A stretch of DNA of 37,998 nucleotides from an uncultured Bacteroidales bacterium (lineage in GTDB: Bacteria; Bacteroidota; Bacteroidia; Bacteroidales; UBA932), in assembly GCA_949300335.1 (NCBI GenBank), contig CASGDV010000147.1:1-37998 (forward strand), given 5' to 3'. The notes beneath the pieces are model-generated. The model had not been told where the DNA came from. It ran no database searches and saw nothing but the letters and a program-made list of their open reading frames with translations. A program made the translations under genes and the position numbers. Below, in pieces: positions 1 to 7,296 of this stretch. Numbering within the stretch: the stretch's first letter is position 1; the number at the start of each line of letters is the position of its first letter.

Positions 1-150
1 TTCGGAACGCAGAAGGAGCACTATGGCCTTAAACGCATCAAGGCGAGGACGAAGCAGACCGAGATCCTGTACATCTTCTTCGGCATCCACACGGCGAACG
101 TGGTCCAGCTTGTCCGGCGGGAATCCGACGAAATTGCCCAGGCAGCCTGA
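1..150 (+). CDS. Transposase, C-terminal end only (partial at window edge)
   Basis: Frame 1 is open from the first base to a TGA at 148-150 and encodes 49 residues containing HYGLKRIKARTKQTEIL and IFFGIHTANVV. This looks like the C-terminus of a DDE-type insertion-sequence transposase (IS4/IS5/IS1182-like); the family is not settled because the catalytic core lies outside the window. By hand count about 57% of the 150 bases are G or C, clearly more than in the neighbouring genes, and the codons favour AAG, ATC and CTG, consistent with recent arrival. The downstream 175 bp match the minus strand of the right end of the window, which supports an insertion-sequence assignment. Confidence 0.75.
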   Translation, partial: FGTQKEHYGLKRIKARTKQTEILYIFFGIHTANVVQLVRRESDEIAQAA

Positions 151-214
151 CACTCGAGGTGAGTGAGAAACGGCCCTTCCACTGGAGTATTGGCTCCTGT
201 CGGGTCCGAAAATG

Positions 215-241
215 AAAAAATCGGCCCCGAAACGGAGCCGA
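215..241 (-). terminator. Inward-facing terminator in the insertion-sequence tail
   Basis: The segment 221-241 folds as a 9-bp stem with one mismatch (TCGGCCCCG / CGGAGCCGA, AAA loop). On the minus strand it is followed by six T residues (215-220). It would stop transcription entering the element from the outside before it runs antisense into the transposase gene. The related element at the right end has the equivalent hairpin and T-run in the equivalent orientation. Confidence 0.65.
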
Positions 242-370
242 AGATATAAAAAGATGAGTTCGATCGGAAAAACCACAGGGACAGTCTGCCGGTTTACTCA
301 TGTTGAAGGAATTAAACGACAGTCCCTATTATAATCGCGGTCATTATGGCAATAGCCGATATTTTTTTCA

Positions 371-379
371 TATATTTGT
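371..379 (+). promoter_or_regulatory. -7 promoter box for cstA
   Basis: TATATTTGT matches the Bacteroidota -7 consensus TAnnTTTG and lies 24 bp before the cstA ATG. I see no clear TTTG at the usual -33 position. It lies outside the insertion-sequence boundary at 325, so it belongs to the host locus. Confidence 0.5.
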
Positions 380-403
380 AAGTCCTTTGAAAATAATCTT
401 CTG

Positions 404-1867
404 ATGTATACTTTTCTTTTTTCATTGTTGCTGCTTGCAGCAGGTTATTTCCTTTATGGAAAAATCGTAGACAAGTTTTTCGGAGCCGACAAATCCCGTG
501 CCACCCCAGCGTATTCAAAATGTGACGGTGTCGACTTCAAACCGATGCCTGTCTGGAAGATATTCGTAATTCAGTTTCTGAATATTGCCGGGCTCGGGCC
601 GATTTTCGGTGCGATAATGGGAGCGGCATACGGACCGGTTGCCTATCTGTGGATTGTAGTGGGGTGCATTTTCATGGGTGCGGTACATGATTATTTTTCA
701 GGGATGCTCTCGATAAGGAACGGAGGAGCCAACATGCCTGATATCGTAGGAAAATATCTCGGGCGAAATGTAAAGGCTTTTCTTTTTGTCCTCGTATCTC
801 TGCTTTTGCTGGCGGTCGGAGTCTCATTCGTAACAGGACCTGCCGACTTGATTGCATCCATGACGGGAATCGACAAGACTGTCTGGCTTTATGTGATTTT
901 CGTTTATTATATTCTTGCAACTCTTTTACCGATAGACAAGATTATCGGTTCGATATACCCGTTTATGGGGGCAGCCCTTCTTTTTATGGCTGTGGGAGTT
1001 GCTTTTTCAATGATTTTCAGGGGACTGGAAGGTTCTCTGCAGATACCGGAACTGACTCTTTCATCATTGAAGAACTATCATGCGGACCCTGACAACAATA
1101 TTCTGATACCGATGTTGTTCGTAGTCATTTCATGCGGGGCAATTTCCGGATTCCATTCGACCCAGTCCCCGTTGATGGCAAGATGTCTTGAGAACGAGAA
1201 ATATGCCAGGCCTGTATTCTATGGTGCGATGATAACGGAAGGTGTTGTCGCCATGATATGGGCAACTGCGGCAATTGCGTATTTCGGAGGACCGGAAGGT
1301 TTGAACAAGGCGTCATCGGAAGGAATAATGATAGGAGGAACTTTGACAAAGGTAACACCTGCCATCGCAGTAGACATGATTTGTAAGAGCTGGCTCGGAA
1401 AGGTAGGAGCTGTTATTGCCGTCATTGGAGTGGTGGTGTGCCCGATAACTTCGGGAGATACGGCATTCAGAAGCCTGAGACTCACTATTGCCGACCTTTT
1501 CCGCTATGACCAGAAATCCATATGGAAAAGAGTGGCCGTAAGCGTTCCGATTTTCATTCTGGCCTATATGTGCTGCATGCTGGATTTTTCCACGGTATGG
1601 AAATATGTGGGTATTACAAATCAGTTGCTTGCTACTATAATACTCTGGACTGCATCATCCTATCTTGCTATTCAAAAGAAGCCGCATTGGATGACTTCCA
1701 TACCGGCGACATTCCTTACATTCGTTTGCGTAAGTTATTTCATCGTCGCTCCATATGTCAGCGGAGGTCTGCATCTTTCACCGGCGGCAGGTTATGCAGC
1801 GGGATGTATTACCGCCCTGTTGCTTCTTGCGGTATTCTGCCGTTATGCATGGAAAATGAGGAGATAG
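404..1867 (+). CDS. cstA: Carbon starvation protein CstA (peptide/pyruvate-type transporter)
   Basis: The 487-residue product is a polytopic inner-membrane protein of the CstA family, whose characterised members import peptides or pyruvate when carbon is scarce. The N-terminus is a membrane helix (residues about 2-20). The conserved CstA block with IAGLGPIFGAIMGAAYGP and the following VHDYFSG segment is at residues about 61-108, and a dozen or more hydrophobic segments follow. The length fits the short Bacteroidota form; the E. coli protein is about 700 residues, with a longer C-terminal part. The ATG at 404 opens directly into the first helix. The gene stands alone downstream of an insertion-sequence end and converges with the Fur-family gene with no intervening base. 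Confidence 0.92.
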   Translation: MYTFLFSLLLLAAGYFLYGKIVDKFFGADKSRATPAYSKCDGVDFKPMPVWKIFVIQFLNIAGLGPIFGAIMGAAYGPVAYLWIVVGCIFMGAVHDYFSGMLSIRNGGANMPDIVGKYLGRNVKAFLFVLVSLLLLAVGVSFVTGPADLIASMTGIDKTVWLYVIFVYYILATLLPIDKIIGSIYPFMGAALLFMAVGVAFSMIFRGLEGSLQIPELTLSSLKNYHADPDNNILIPMLFVVISCGAISGFHSTQSPLMARCLENEKYARPVFYGAMITEGVVAMIWATAAIAYFGGPEGLNKASSEGIMIGGTLTKVTPAIAVDMICKSWLGKVGAVIAVIGVVVCPITSGDTAFRSLRLTIADLFRYDQKSIWKRVAVSVPIFILAYMCCMLDFSTVWKYVGITNQLLATIILWTASSYLAIQKKPHWMTSIPATFLTFVCVSYFIVAPYVSGGLHLSPAAGYAAGCITALLLLAVFCRYAWKMRR

Positions 1868-2326
1868 TCAGCGGATACGCTTGTGCCTTTTTGCCGGTCT
1901 TGCGACAAGCTGAATGTCGATACCTTCGATTTTATAACCTTTGAAGCGTTTCCGGCTGAAATATTTTTCCACGAATTCTGTAAGTTCTTCGTCTATGACA
2001 TCCTTGTAAGTGTGGTTTTCGCAATCATAGATATGTGCATGACTGAATGTGTTGACGTCGAAATACATTTTGTTGTTTGAACTCATCCGATGATGGTAAA
2101 TGCCCAGTCCAGCAAGGCTTGTCAAGATGTTGTATACAGATGCTACCGTAACGGAGGTCCCCTCATTGGAAATTATGTCTTCCGTCACCATATCAGCCGA
2201 CGCATGTCCAAGCCTGAGCATGGCCTCATGTACGGCCAAACGCTGCGGAGTGGCCTTGAGACCGTGTTGCTTGAGCAGGGATTTGAAATTTTCCCTTGTA
2301 ATGTCTTTTGTCGTCTGTTCGTCCAT
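1868..2326 (-). CDS. Fur-family transcriptional regulator
   Basis: The 152-residue protein has the Fur winged-helix N-terminus (GLKATPQRLAV, residues 23-32; TSVTVASVYNILTSLAGLG in the recognition region, residues 57-75) and a C-terminal dimerisation and metal-sensing part containing HAHIYDCENH (residues 96-105). Only one Cys is visible there. The two CxxC pairs that hold structural zinc in many Fur and PerR proteins are absent, so the sensing metal cannot be predicted. A longer frame starts at 2377, but the promoter at 2346-2378 lies between, so I use the ATG at 2326 (MDEQTTKD). It is transcribed divergently from the SDR gene and converges on cstA. Whether it senses iron, peroxide or another signal is unknown. 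Confidence 0.85.
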   Translation of the reverse strand: MDEQTTKDITRENFKSLLKQHGLKATPQRLAVHEAMLRLGHASADMVTEDIISNEGTSVTVASVYNILTSLAGLGIYHHRMSSNNKMYFDVNTFSHAHIYDCENHTYKDVIDEELTEFVEKYFSRKRFKGYKIEGIDIQLVARPAKRHKRIR

Positions 2327-2345
2327 TTTCACGTGTTTGATACGC

Positions 2346-2378
2346 GCAAAGTTAAAAAGAAATGAGGTTTTTGCCAAA
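2346..2378 (-). promoter_or_regulatory. Promoter of the Fur-family gene (-33/-7)
   Basis: Read on the minus strand, TTTG (2375-2378), 20 bp and TAACTTTGC (2346-2354) form a near-consensus Bacteroidota promoter. The -7 box is 20 bp upstream of the ATG at 2326, which argues against the upstream start at 2377. Confidence 0.65.
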
Positions 2379-2406
2379 TAATATTGAAATATTCTAAATT
2401 AACAAG

Positions 2407-2439
2407 CAATTCCCGGAGAAGTCGGGAAATTGTTCTTTT
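2407..2439 (+). terminator. Hairpin with a short T-rich tail between divergent genes
   Basis: A stem of about 10 bp with one bulged A (arms 2407-2416 and 2422-2432, 5-nt loop) is followed by TTCTTTTG. The shape is that of an intrinsic terminator on the plus strand. It sits upstream of the SDR gene, between two divergent genes, so it may instead be a leader structure or an operator-like palindrome. Its function is uncertain. Confidence 0.35.
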
Positions 2440-2477
2440 GATAAAAAGTGGTATTTTTACAGGATATTTCATTCATT

Positions 2478-3335
2478 ATGGGAAAGAAAATAAAAACCGG
2501 AAACTATGATTTCTGGGCCGTGGTGACCGGAGCAGCTTCAGGGATGGGACGTATATATGCTGTACGTCTTGCAGAAATGGGATATAATCTTCTCCTTGTC
2601 GACATCAATTCGGAAAGACTTGATGAAACCGCCGGTGAAGCGGAACGGAAAGTCTTGTCGGGAGCCGGTTCGGGACATGACAAATTCAAGGTACTTGCCG
2701 TCGTACAGGATCTTTCTTCAATGGATGCTGCCGGTAGGATAGCGGCTGTCGCTACGGAAAATTCCTGTGAGGTCGAGGTTCTTGTCAACAATGCCGGGAT
2801 GTTCTTTTTCAGAAGTGTTGCCAGCACTTCCAGAGAACGGCTTTCCGCAATTATGATGGTGCATAACTATACTCCTCTCATGCTTTGCCGCGAGTTCCTG
2901 CCTTCAATGCTTGAAAGGAAGTCGGGATATATTCTGAATATATCATCACTGGCAGCTTGGATGCCATGGCCAGGAGTAGGGATGTATGCCAATACGAAAC
3001 GTTTCGTAAAGGATTATTCGAGGTCAATAAGAATAGAATGCAAGGGGTCCGGAGTAAGTGTCACTTCGGCTTATTTCGGAGCTGTCGATACACCTCTTTA
3101 CAAGTTGTCTCCGGAAAAACGGAGACTCGCCCACAGGCTGGGAATAATGATTTCGCCCGAAAAAGCGGTTGACAAGGCTTTGTATGCCATGTTCAGAAAA
3201 AGAAACGGAGTCATGCCGGGGCTTTTCAACAAGATAGCCCTGCCTTTCGTGAAAATCATGCCCGAGTGGCTGCTGTCTGTTCTGTACAAGTGGGTAAATG
3301 CCTTCGGAGGGAATGCGGATGTCAGAGAAAAATAG
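2478..3335 (+). CDS. Short-chain dehydrogenase/reductase (SDR family)
   Basis: This is a classical SDR of 285 residues. It has the Rossmann cofactor motif TGAASGMG (residues 17-24), NNAG (104-107), the catalytic Ser near residues 156-157 (ISS) and YANTK with Tyr170 and Lys174. It should be an NAD(P)-dependent oxidoreductase of the cytoplasm; the substrate cannot be read from sequence. An Asp at residue 42 (end of the second beta strand) would favour NAD(H). The C-terminal hydrophobic segment (LPFVKIMPEWLLSVLYKWV) is common in SDRs acting on lipids or steroids, which is only a hint. The frame extends upstream to a GTG at 2448, but the ATG at 2478 (MGKKIK) gives a normal SDR N-terminus. Confidence 0.85.
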   Translation: MGKKIKTGNYDFWAVVTGAASGMGRIYAVRLAEMGYNLLLVDINSERLDETAGEAERKVLSGAGSGHDKFKVLAVVQDLSSMDAAGRIAAVATENSCEVEVLVNNAGMFFFRSVASTSRERLSAIMMVHNYTPLMLCREFLPSMLERKSGYILNISSLAAWMPWPGVGMYANTKRFVKDYSRSIRIECKGSGVSVTSAYFGAVDTPLYKLSPEKRRLAHRLGIMISPEKAVDKALYAMFRKRNGVMPGLFNKIALPFVKIMPEWLLSVLYKWVNAFGGNADVREK

Positions 3336-3336
3336 C

Positions 3337-3345
3337 TATATTTGC
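3337..3345 (+). promoter_or_regulatory. -7 promoter box for trxB operon
   Basis: TATATTTGC is a perfect match to the Bacteroidota -7 box and begins one base after the SDR stop codon, 28 bp before the trxB ATG. No clear -33 TTTG is seen inside the end of the SDR gene. Confidence 0.55.
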
Positions 3346-3372
3346 AGGTTACGTATCAATTGTTGAGTATTT

Positions 3373-4302
3373 ATGAATAGTAATAGTATAAGATGTCTGA
3401 TAATAGGCGGAGGTCCGGCCGGATATACCGCTGCAATATATGCATCCAGAGCAGGACTTTCTCCAGTGTTGTATGAAGGAATCCAGCCTGGGGGACAGCT
3501 GACCACCACTACCGATATAGAGAATTATCCGGGATTTGAAAATGGAGTTTCTGGACAGGTGCTGATGGACGACATGAAGGCTCAGGCCGTGCGGCTCGGT
3601 GCCGACATAAGATACGGTGTCATCACCGATGCGGATTTGTCCGAAAGACCGTTCAGGCTGACGGTTGACGGTGAAACCTCCGTTGTCGCGGATTCCGTAA
3701 TCATAGCTACGGGTGCAACGGCAAAATATCTCGGACTTCCTTCGGAAGAAAAATACAAGGGAATGGGGGTTTCCGCATGCGCCACTTGCGACGGGTTTTT
3801 CTATCGGGGGAAAACAGTCGCCGTCGTAGGGGGAGGAGATACGGCATGTGAGGAAGCATCATATCTGGCCGGTCTCTGTGAGAAGGTATATATGATTGTA
3901 AGGCGTGATGTTCTGAGGGCTTCGGCAGCCATGCAGTCCAGAGTCATGAATACTCCGAATATTGAAATATTGTGGAACTGCAATACCCGGGAGATACTCG
4001 GAGATGACAGCGGAGTGACCGGAGTCAGGCTTGTCCGCAAGGATGGCGAGGTTTTTGATATCAGCGTACACGGCTTTTTCCTGGCCATAGGACATCATCC
4101 GAATTCGGAACTGTTCAGCAAATGGGTGGACGTCGATGGTGATGGTTATATAGTTACGGACGGAAAGACAAGCAGGACAAATGTTCCGGGAGTTTTCGCT
4201 GCCGGTGATGTCCAGGACAATATATATCGTCAGGCCGTAACAGCTGCGGCATCAGGATGCAAGGCCGCCATGGATGTGGAGAAATTCCTTAATTCTTTAT
4301 AA
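3373..4302 (+). CDS. trxB: Thioredoxin-disulfide reductase
   Basis: The 309-residue flavoprotein transfers electrons from NADPH through FAD and a redox disulfide to thioredoxin in the cytoplasm. The FAD-binding GGGPAG is at residues 12-17, the redox-active CATC at Cys136/Cys139, the NADPH-binding GGGDTACEEA at 153-162 and the second FAD motif GVFAAGDV near 280. The length is usual for bacterial TrxB. The ATG at 3373 follows a consensus -7 box. The bamD start is 8 bp downstream, so the genes are probably co-transcribed. Confidence 0.96.
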   Translation: MNSNSIRCLIIGGGPAGYTAAIYASRAGLSPVLYEGIQPGGQLTTTTDIENYPGFENGVSGQVLMDDMKAQAVRLGADIRYGVITDADLSERPFRLTVDGETSVVADSVIIATGATAKYLGLPSEEKYKGMGVSACATCDGFFYRGKTVAVVGGGDTACEEASYLAGLCEKVYMIVRRDVLRASAAMQSRVMNTPNIEILWNCNTREILGDDSGVTGVRLVRKDGEVFDISVHGFFLAIGHHPNSELFSKWVDVDGDGYIVTDGKTSRTNVPGVFAAGDVQDNIYRQAVTAAASGCKAAMDVEKFLNSL

Positions 4303-4310
4303 AAAGTAAG

Positions 4311-5234
4311 ATGAAGACCGGTAGTTATTTGAATCTGTTTTGTATCGTATTGACTTGCGTGATGTTTTCGACTTCATGCAAATCCCAGTATGAAGCATTG
4401 CTAAACAGTAACGATGTTGATGCCAAGTATGAGGCGGCTTTTCAATACTTCAATGATGCGAAATATACGAAATCTGCGGCTTTGTTCGAGTCGCTTTCCG
4501 TTCTGACCAGCGGCTCGGAAAGGGACGATACTGTACAGTATTTCTGGGGCCTGAGCAATTACAGGGCCAAGGATTATTATGTGGCCGAAACCAACTTTGC
4601 AAATTTCGTGGAAAGTTATCCGAGAAGTCCGTTTTCGTCAGAGGCCAGATTCCTGAGGCTCGACTGTCTCTATAGACAGACTCTGAGATATGAACTCGAT
4701 CCTACTCCTACAAAAGTTGCAATCAATGCGATAATGGAATATATAACCGAATATCCGTCCACGACCCATATGCCGCAATGCAATCTCATGCTCGACGATT
4801 TGAATCTCAGGCTCGATACGAAAGCTTATGAGGCGGCAAGGCTTTATTACAAGATGGAGGATTACATTGCATCCAAGGTAGCTTTCAAAAATGTGCTCAA
4901 GGATGATTCCGACAATGTATACCGGGAACAGATACTTTACTATATAGCCATGTCTTCCTATAAGTATGCTCATTTGAGCGTGGAACAGAAACAGAGGGAA
5001 CGTTATCTTATATTCATAGATGATTATCTGAATTTTGTGGGTGAATACCCTGAGTCGGTATACAGAAGGGAGCTGGATGCCATGTATCAGAGGGTGCAGA
5101 AAGTGCTCGGAAGATTTGCCGGTCCAGATGACGGGGAAGGTTCCGCACTTGATGAAAAATATTTCAAAAAAGAAAGGAAAGCATTGGAAAAGCAGGAGAA
5201 AAAATCTGCGAAAAAAAATGAAACCCGTCAGTGA
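4311..5234 (+). CDS. bamD: Outer-membrane assembly lipoprotein BamD
   Basis: The 307-residue lipoprotein of the beta-barrel assembly machine has a signal peptide ending in FSTSC, with Cys23 as the lipidated residue, followed by TPR-like helical repeats (for example YEAAFQYFNDAKYTKSAALF and YRAKDYYVAETNFANFV). The C-terminal about 35 residues are highly charged and Lys-rich. BamD binds BamA and substrate barrels at the periplasmic face of the outer membrane. Its partner bamA is also in this window but is interrupted by a stop codon. The position between trxB and rpoZ agrees with the usual bamD-rpoZ linkage in Bacteroidota. Confidence 0.9.
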   Translation: MKTGSYLNLFCIVLTCVMFSTSCKSQYEALLNSNDVDAKYEAAFQYFNDAKYTKSAALFESLSVLTSGSERDDTVQYFWGLSNYRAKDYYVAETNFANFVESYPRSPFSSEARFLRLDCLYRQTLRYELDPTPTKVAINAIMEYITEYPSTTHMPQCNLMLDDLNLRLDTKAYEAARLYYKMEDYIASKVAFKNVLKDDSDNVYREQILYYIAMSSYKYAHLSVEQKQRERYLIFIDDYLNFVGEYPESVYRRELDAMYQRVQKVLGRFAGPDDGEGSALDEKYFKKERKALEKQEKKSAKKNETRQ

Positions 5235-5276
5235 ATGACGTGTATAATATAATAGAGACTATAAAATAATTCGATA

Positions 5277-5606
5277 ATGACAAAAACAAAAAAAATTCCG
5301 TCCAATACGGTTACAAGAGATTTGTCCGACCTGGCTGAGCCAACAGGAAATATTTATGAAACAGTTGTAATCCTGTCAAAAAGGGCCAACCAGATAGCAA
5401 TTGCGGAAAAGAAGGAGTTGACAAAGAAACTGGAAGATTTCAAGAATGACCGCGATACAATGGAGGAAATTTTCGAGAACAGGGAGCAGATAGAAATCTC
5501 CAAGTATTACGAAAGGCAGCCTAAACCAAGCCTTGTCGCAATATCCGAATTCGAGAACGGAGAGGTTTTCTACAGAATGGCGAACAGTGATTCTGACAAT
5601 GAATAA
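5277..5606 (+). CDS. rpoZ: RNA polymerase omega-like subunit
   Basis: This 109-residue protein corresponds to the Bacteroidota omega/Rpb6-type subunit that helps assemble RNA polymerase. The core is the segment with GNIYETVVILSKRANQIA (residues about 24-41), where omega proteins have their conserved helix, followed by a charged coiled region and a C-terminal extension typical of the phylum. It starts at ATG 5277, 42 bp after bamD, and ends 8 bp before recN. The pairing with bamD supports the call, because sequence similarity to proteobacterial omega is low. Confidence 0.8.
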   Translation: MTKTKKIPSNTVTRDLSDLAEPTGNIYETVVILSKRANQIAIAEKKELTKKLEDFKNDRDTMEEIFENREQIEISKYYERQPKPSLVAISEFENGEVFYRMANSDSDNE

Positions 5607-5614
5607 CTGACCTT

Positions 5615-7294
5615 ATGCTGCAAAGGCTTCTGGTAAGGAATTATGTACTGATAGACTCTTTGGAAATATGTTTTCCAAAGGGTCTTGTCATCATAACCGG
5701 ACAGACAGGTGCCGGAAAGTCCATTCTTATGGGTGCCTTGTCTCTGATTACAGGTTCACGAACGGATTTTTCCGTCATCTCTTCTTCGGCAGATTCATGT
5801 ACAGTCGAGGCCGAGTTCGTTCCGGACAACGGAAGTTTCGATCCGGAGCTACGGCTTGTCGTCGAGGATGCCGGTGCCGACTGGGATGACGGCAGTCTGA
5901 TTCTCAGACGCAGCATTTCACGCAACGGAAGATCCAGAGCCTTTGTGAATGATGTTCCCGTTACGCTGCAGGTTCTCGGAGACCTTTCATCCAGACTGAT
6001 TGACATACATTCCCAGCATCAGACATTGAAACTGTCGGACAATGCGTTCCAAAGATCTGTACTTGACCTTTTTGCAGGTAACGGCAAACTGCTTGAGACA
6101 TGTTCGGCTAGGTACAGGCTTCTGTCTTCATTAAAGTCCGAGCAGAGGGAACTGAACGAAAAGATGGACAGGCTCAGTGCCGACAGGGAATATACCGAGG
6201 CCCGTCTTAAGCAGCTGGAAGATGCATCTCTGAAATCCGGAGAACTGGAAGAGCTGGAGGCGGAGCAGAAAATTCTGGCAAATGCCGAAGAAATCAAAGG
6301 CTTTTTGTGCAGCTCGATAGATATGTTTGACGGAGGGAACGGCGGGAATTCTTCCGTGATTTCTTCTGTCCGGGATATGGAAAAGATGCTGACCAAAGTA
6401 TCTTCCCTGGTACCGTCACTGAAAGAAATTCCGGAAAGATTGTCAGCGTGCCGTATAGAACTGGATGACATATATTCTGAAATATCGGCGGCAAATGCTT
6501 CCATTGATATTTCTGAAGGGCGTCTTGACGAGGTGGAAGGCAGAATTTCCGAACTGTATTCCCTGATGCACAGATTTTCATGCAGATCGGTCGACGAACT
6601 CATCCAGCTCAGGGATAAACTTTCTTCATCATTGTCGGATACCGAGGACCTGAGTTCTAAACTTGATTCGCTTACCGTTGAAATAAACAGACTGGACAAA
6701 GAACTCTCGGATGTCGCAGCGTCTCTTCATGATGCCAGAATCAAGGCAAAGAAGGGTTTTGCTTCTTCCGTAATGGAATCTCTTTCTTTCATGGAATTGG
6801 GCGGCTCGAAATTCGAAATTGAATTGAAACCGGTGGAAATCGGTCCGTCGGGAGGAGATGAAGTGCATTTCCTTTTTTCTTCTACCGGAGAATCACCGGT
6901 CGATATCAGACAATGTGCTTCGGGAGGAGAACTCTCACGTATCATGCTTGCATTGAAGAATGTCATGGCTTCATACATGCAGATGCCAACAATGGTATTC
7001 GATGAAATTGACACAGGTGTTTCCGGAAGTGCGGCCGACAGGATGGGGGCGATGGTTTGCGGCATGGGCGAGAGGATGCAGATATTCGCTATAACCCATC
7101 TTCCGCAGGTGGCGGCAAAGGGAAACGCACATTATCTGGTAAGCAAGTCTGCCGGTGCAGAAAACCGCACGGTCACAGAAATCAGAAAACTTACTGATGA
7201 TGAGAGAATTCTCGAAGTTGCGCGCATGCTGAGCGGTTCTACGCTAACCGATGCGGCCGTGGCCAATGCAAAATCGCTTATGGGATTGAATTGA
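5615..7294 (+). CDS. recN: DNA repair ATPase RecN
   Basis: The 559-residue SMC-like ATPase acts in double-strand-break repair. The Walker A motif GQTGAGKS lies at residues 29-36, followed by DIHSQHQ, a long charged coiled-coil region in the middle, the ABC signature GGELSRIMLALK near 440-450 and Walker B VFDEIDTGVSG near 465-475. The domain order (N-lobe, coiled coil, C-lobe) and length are normal. In many Bacteroidota coaBC and a DUF4835 gene lie between rpoZ and recN; both are missing here. The gene converges with the LysM gene with only 2 bp between the stop codons, and I see no terminator there. Confidence 0.95.
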   Translation: MLQRLLVRNYVLIDSLEICFPKGLVIITGQTGAGKSILMGALSLITGSRTDFSVISSSADSCTVEAEFVPDNGSFDPELRLVVEDAGADWDDGSLILRRSISRNGRSRAFVNDVPVTLQVLGDLSSRLIDIHSQHQTLKLSDNAFQRSVLDLFAGNGKLLETCSARYRLLSSLKSEQRELNEKMDRLSADREYTEARLKQLEDASLKSGELEELEAEQKILANAEEIKGFLCSSIDMFDGGNGGNSSVISSVRDMEKMLTKVSSLVPSLKEIPERLSACRIELDDIYSEISAANASIDISEGRLDEVEGRISELYSLMHRFSCRSVDELIQLRDKLSSSLSDTEDLSSKLDSLTVEINRLDKELSDVAASLHDARIKAKKGFASSVMESLSFMELGGSKFEIELKPVEIGPSGGDEVHFLFSSTGESPVDIRQCASGGELSRIMLALKNVMASYMQMPTMVFDEIDTGVSGSAADRMGAMVCGMGERMQIFAITHLPQVAAKGNAHYLVSKSAGAENRTVTEIRKLTDDERILEVARMLSGSTLTDAAVANAKSLMGLN

Positions 7295-7296
7295 CT

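Larger units (their letters stand above)
1..325 (+). mobile_element. Insertion sequence, right (3') end, partial
   Basis: This holds the end of a transposase gene followed by a non-coding tail. Bases 191-325 align with the reverse complement of 37864-37998 at roughly 80% identity with small gaps, down to a shared outer end that reads, from outside in, GGACTGTCGTTTAATTCC here and GGATAGTCATTTAATTCC at the other end. I place the boundary at 325 because at the other copy the same position is where a host repeat is interrupted. The left part of the element and its other terminal inverted repeat are outside the window. Confidence 0.7.

Noticed and set aside
2100-2381. Plus-strand frames antisense to the Fur-family gene
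   Set aside because: The minus-strand Fur gene has clear motifs and its own promoter; the antisense frames have none.
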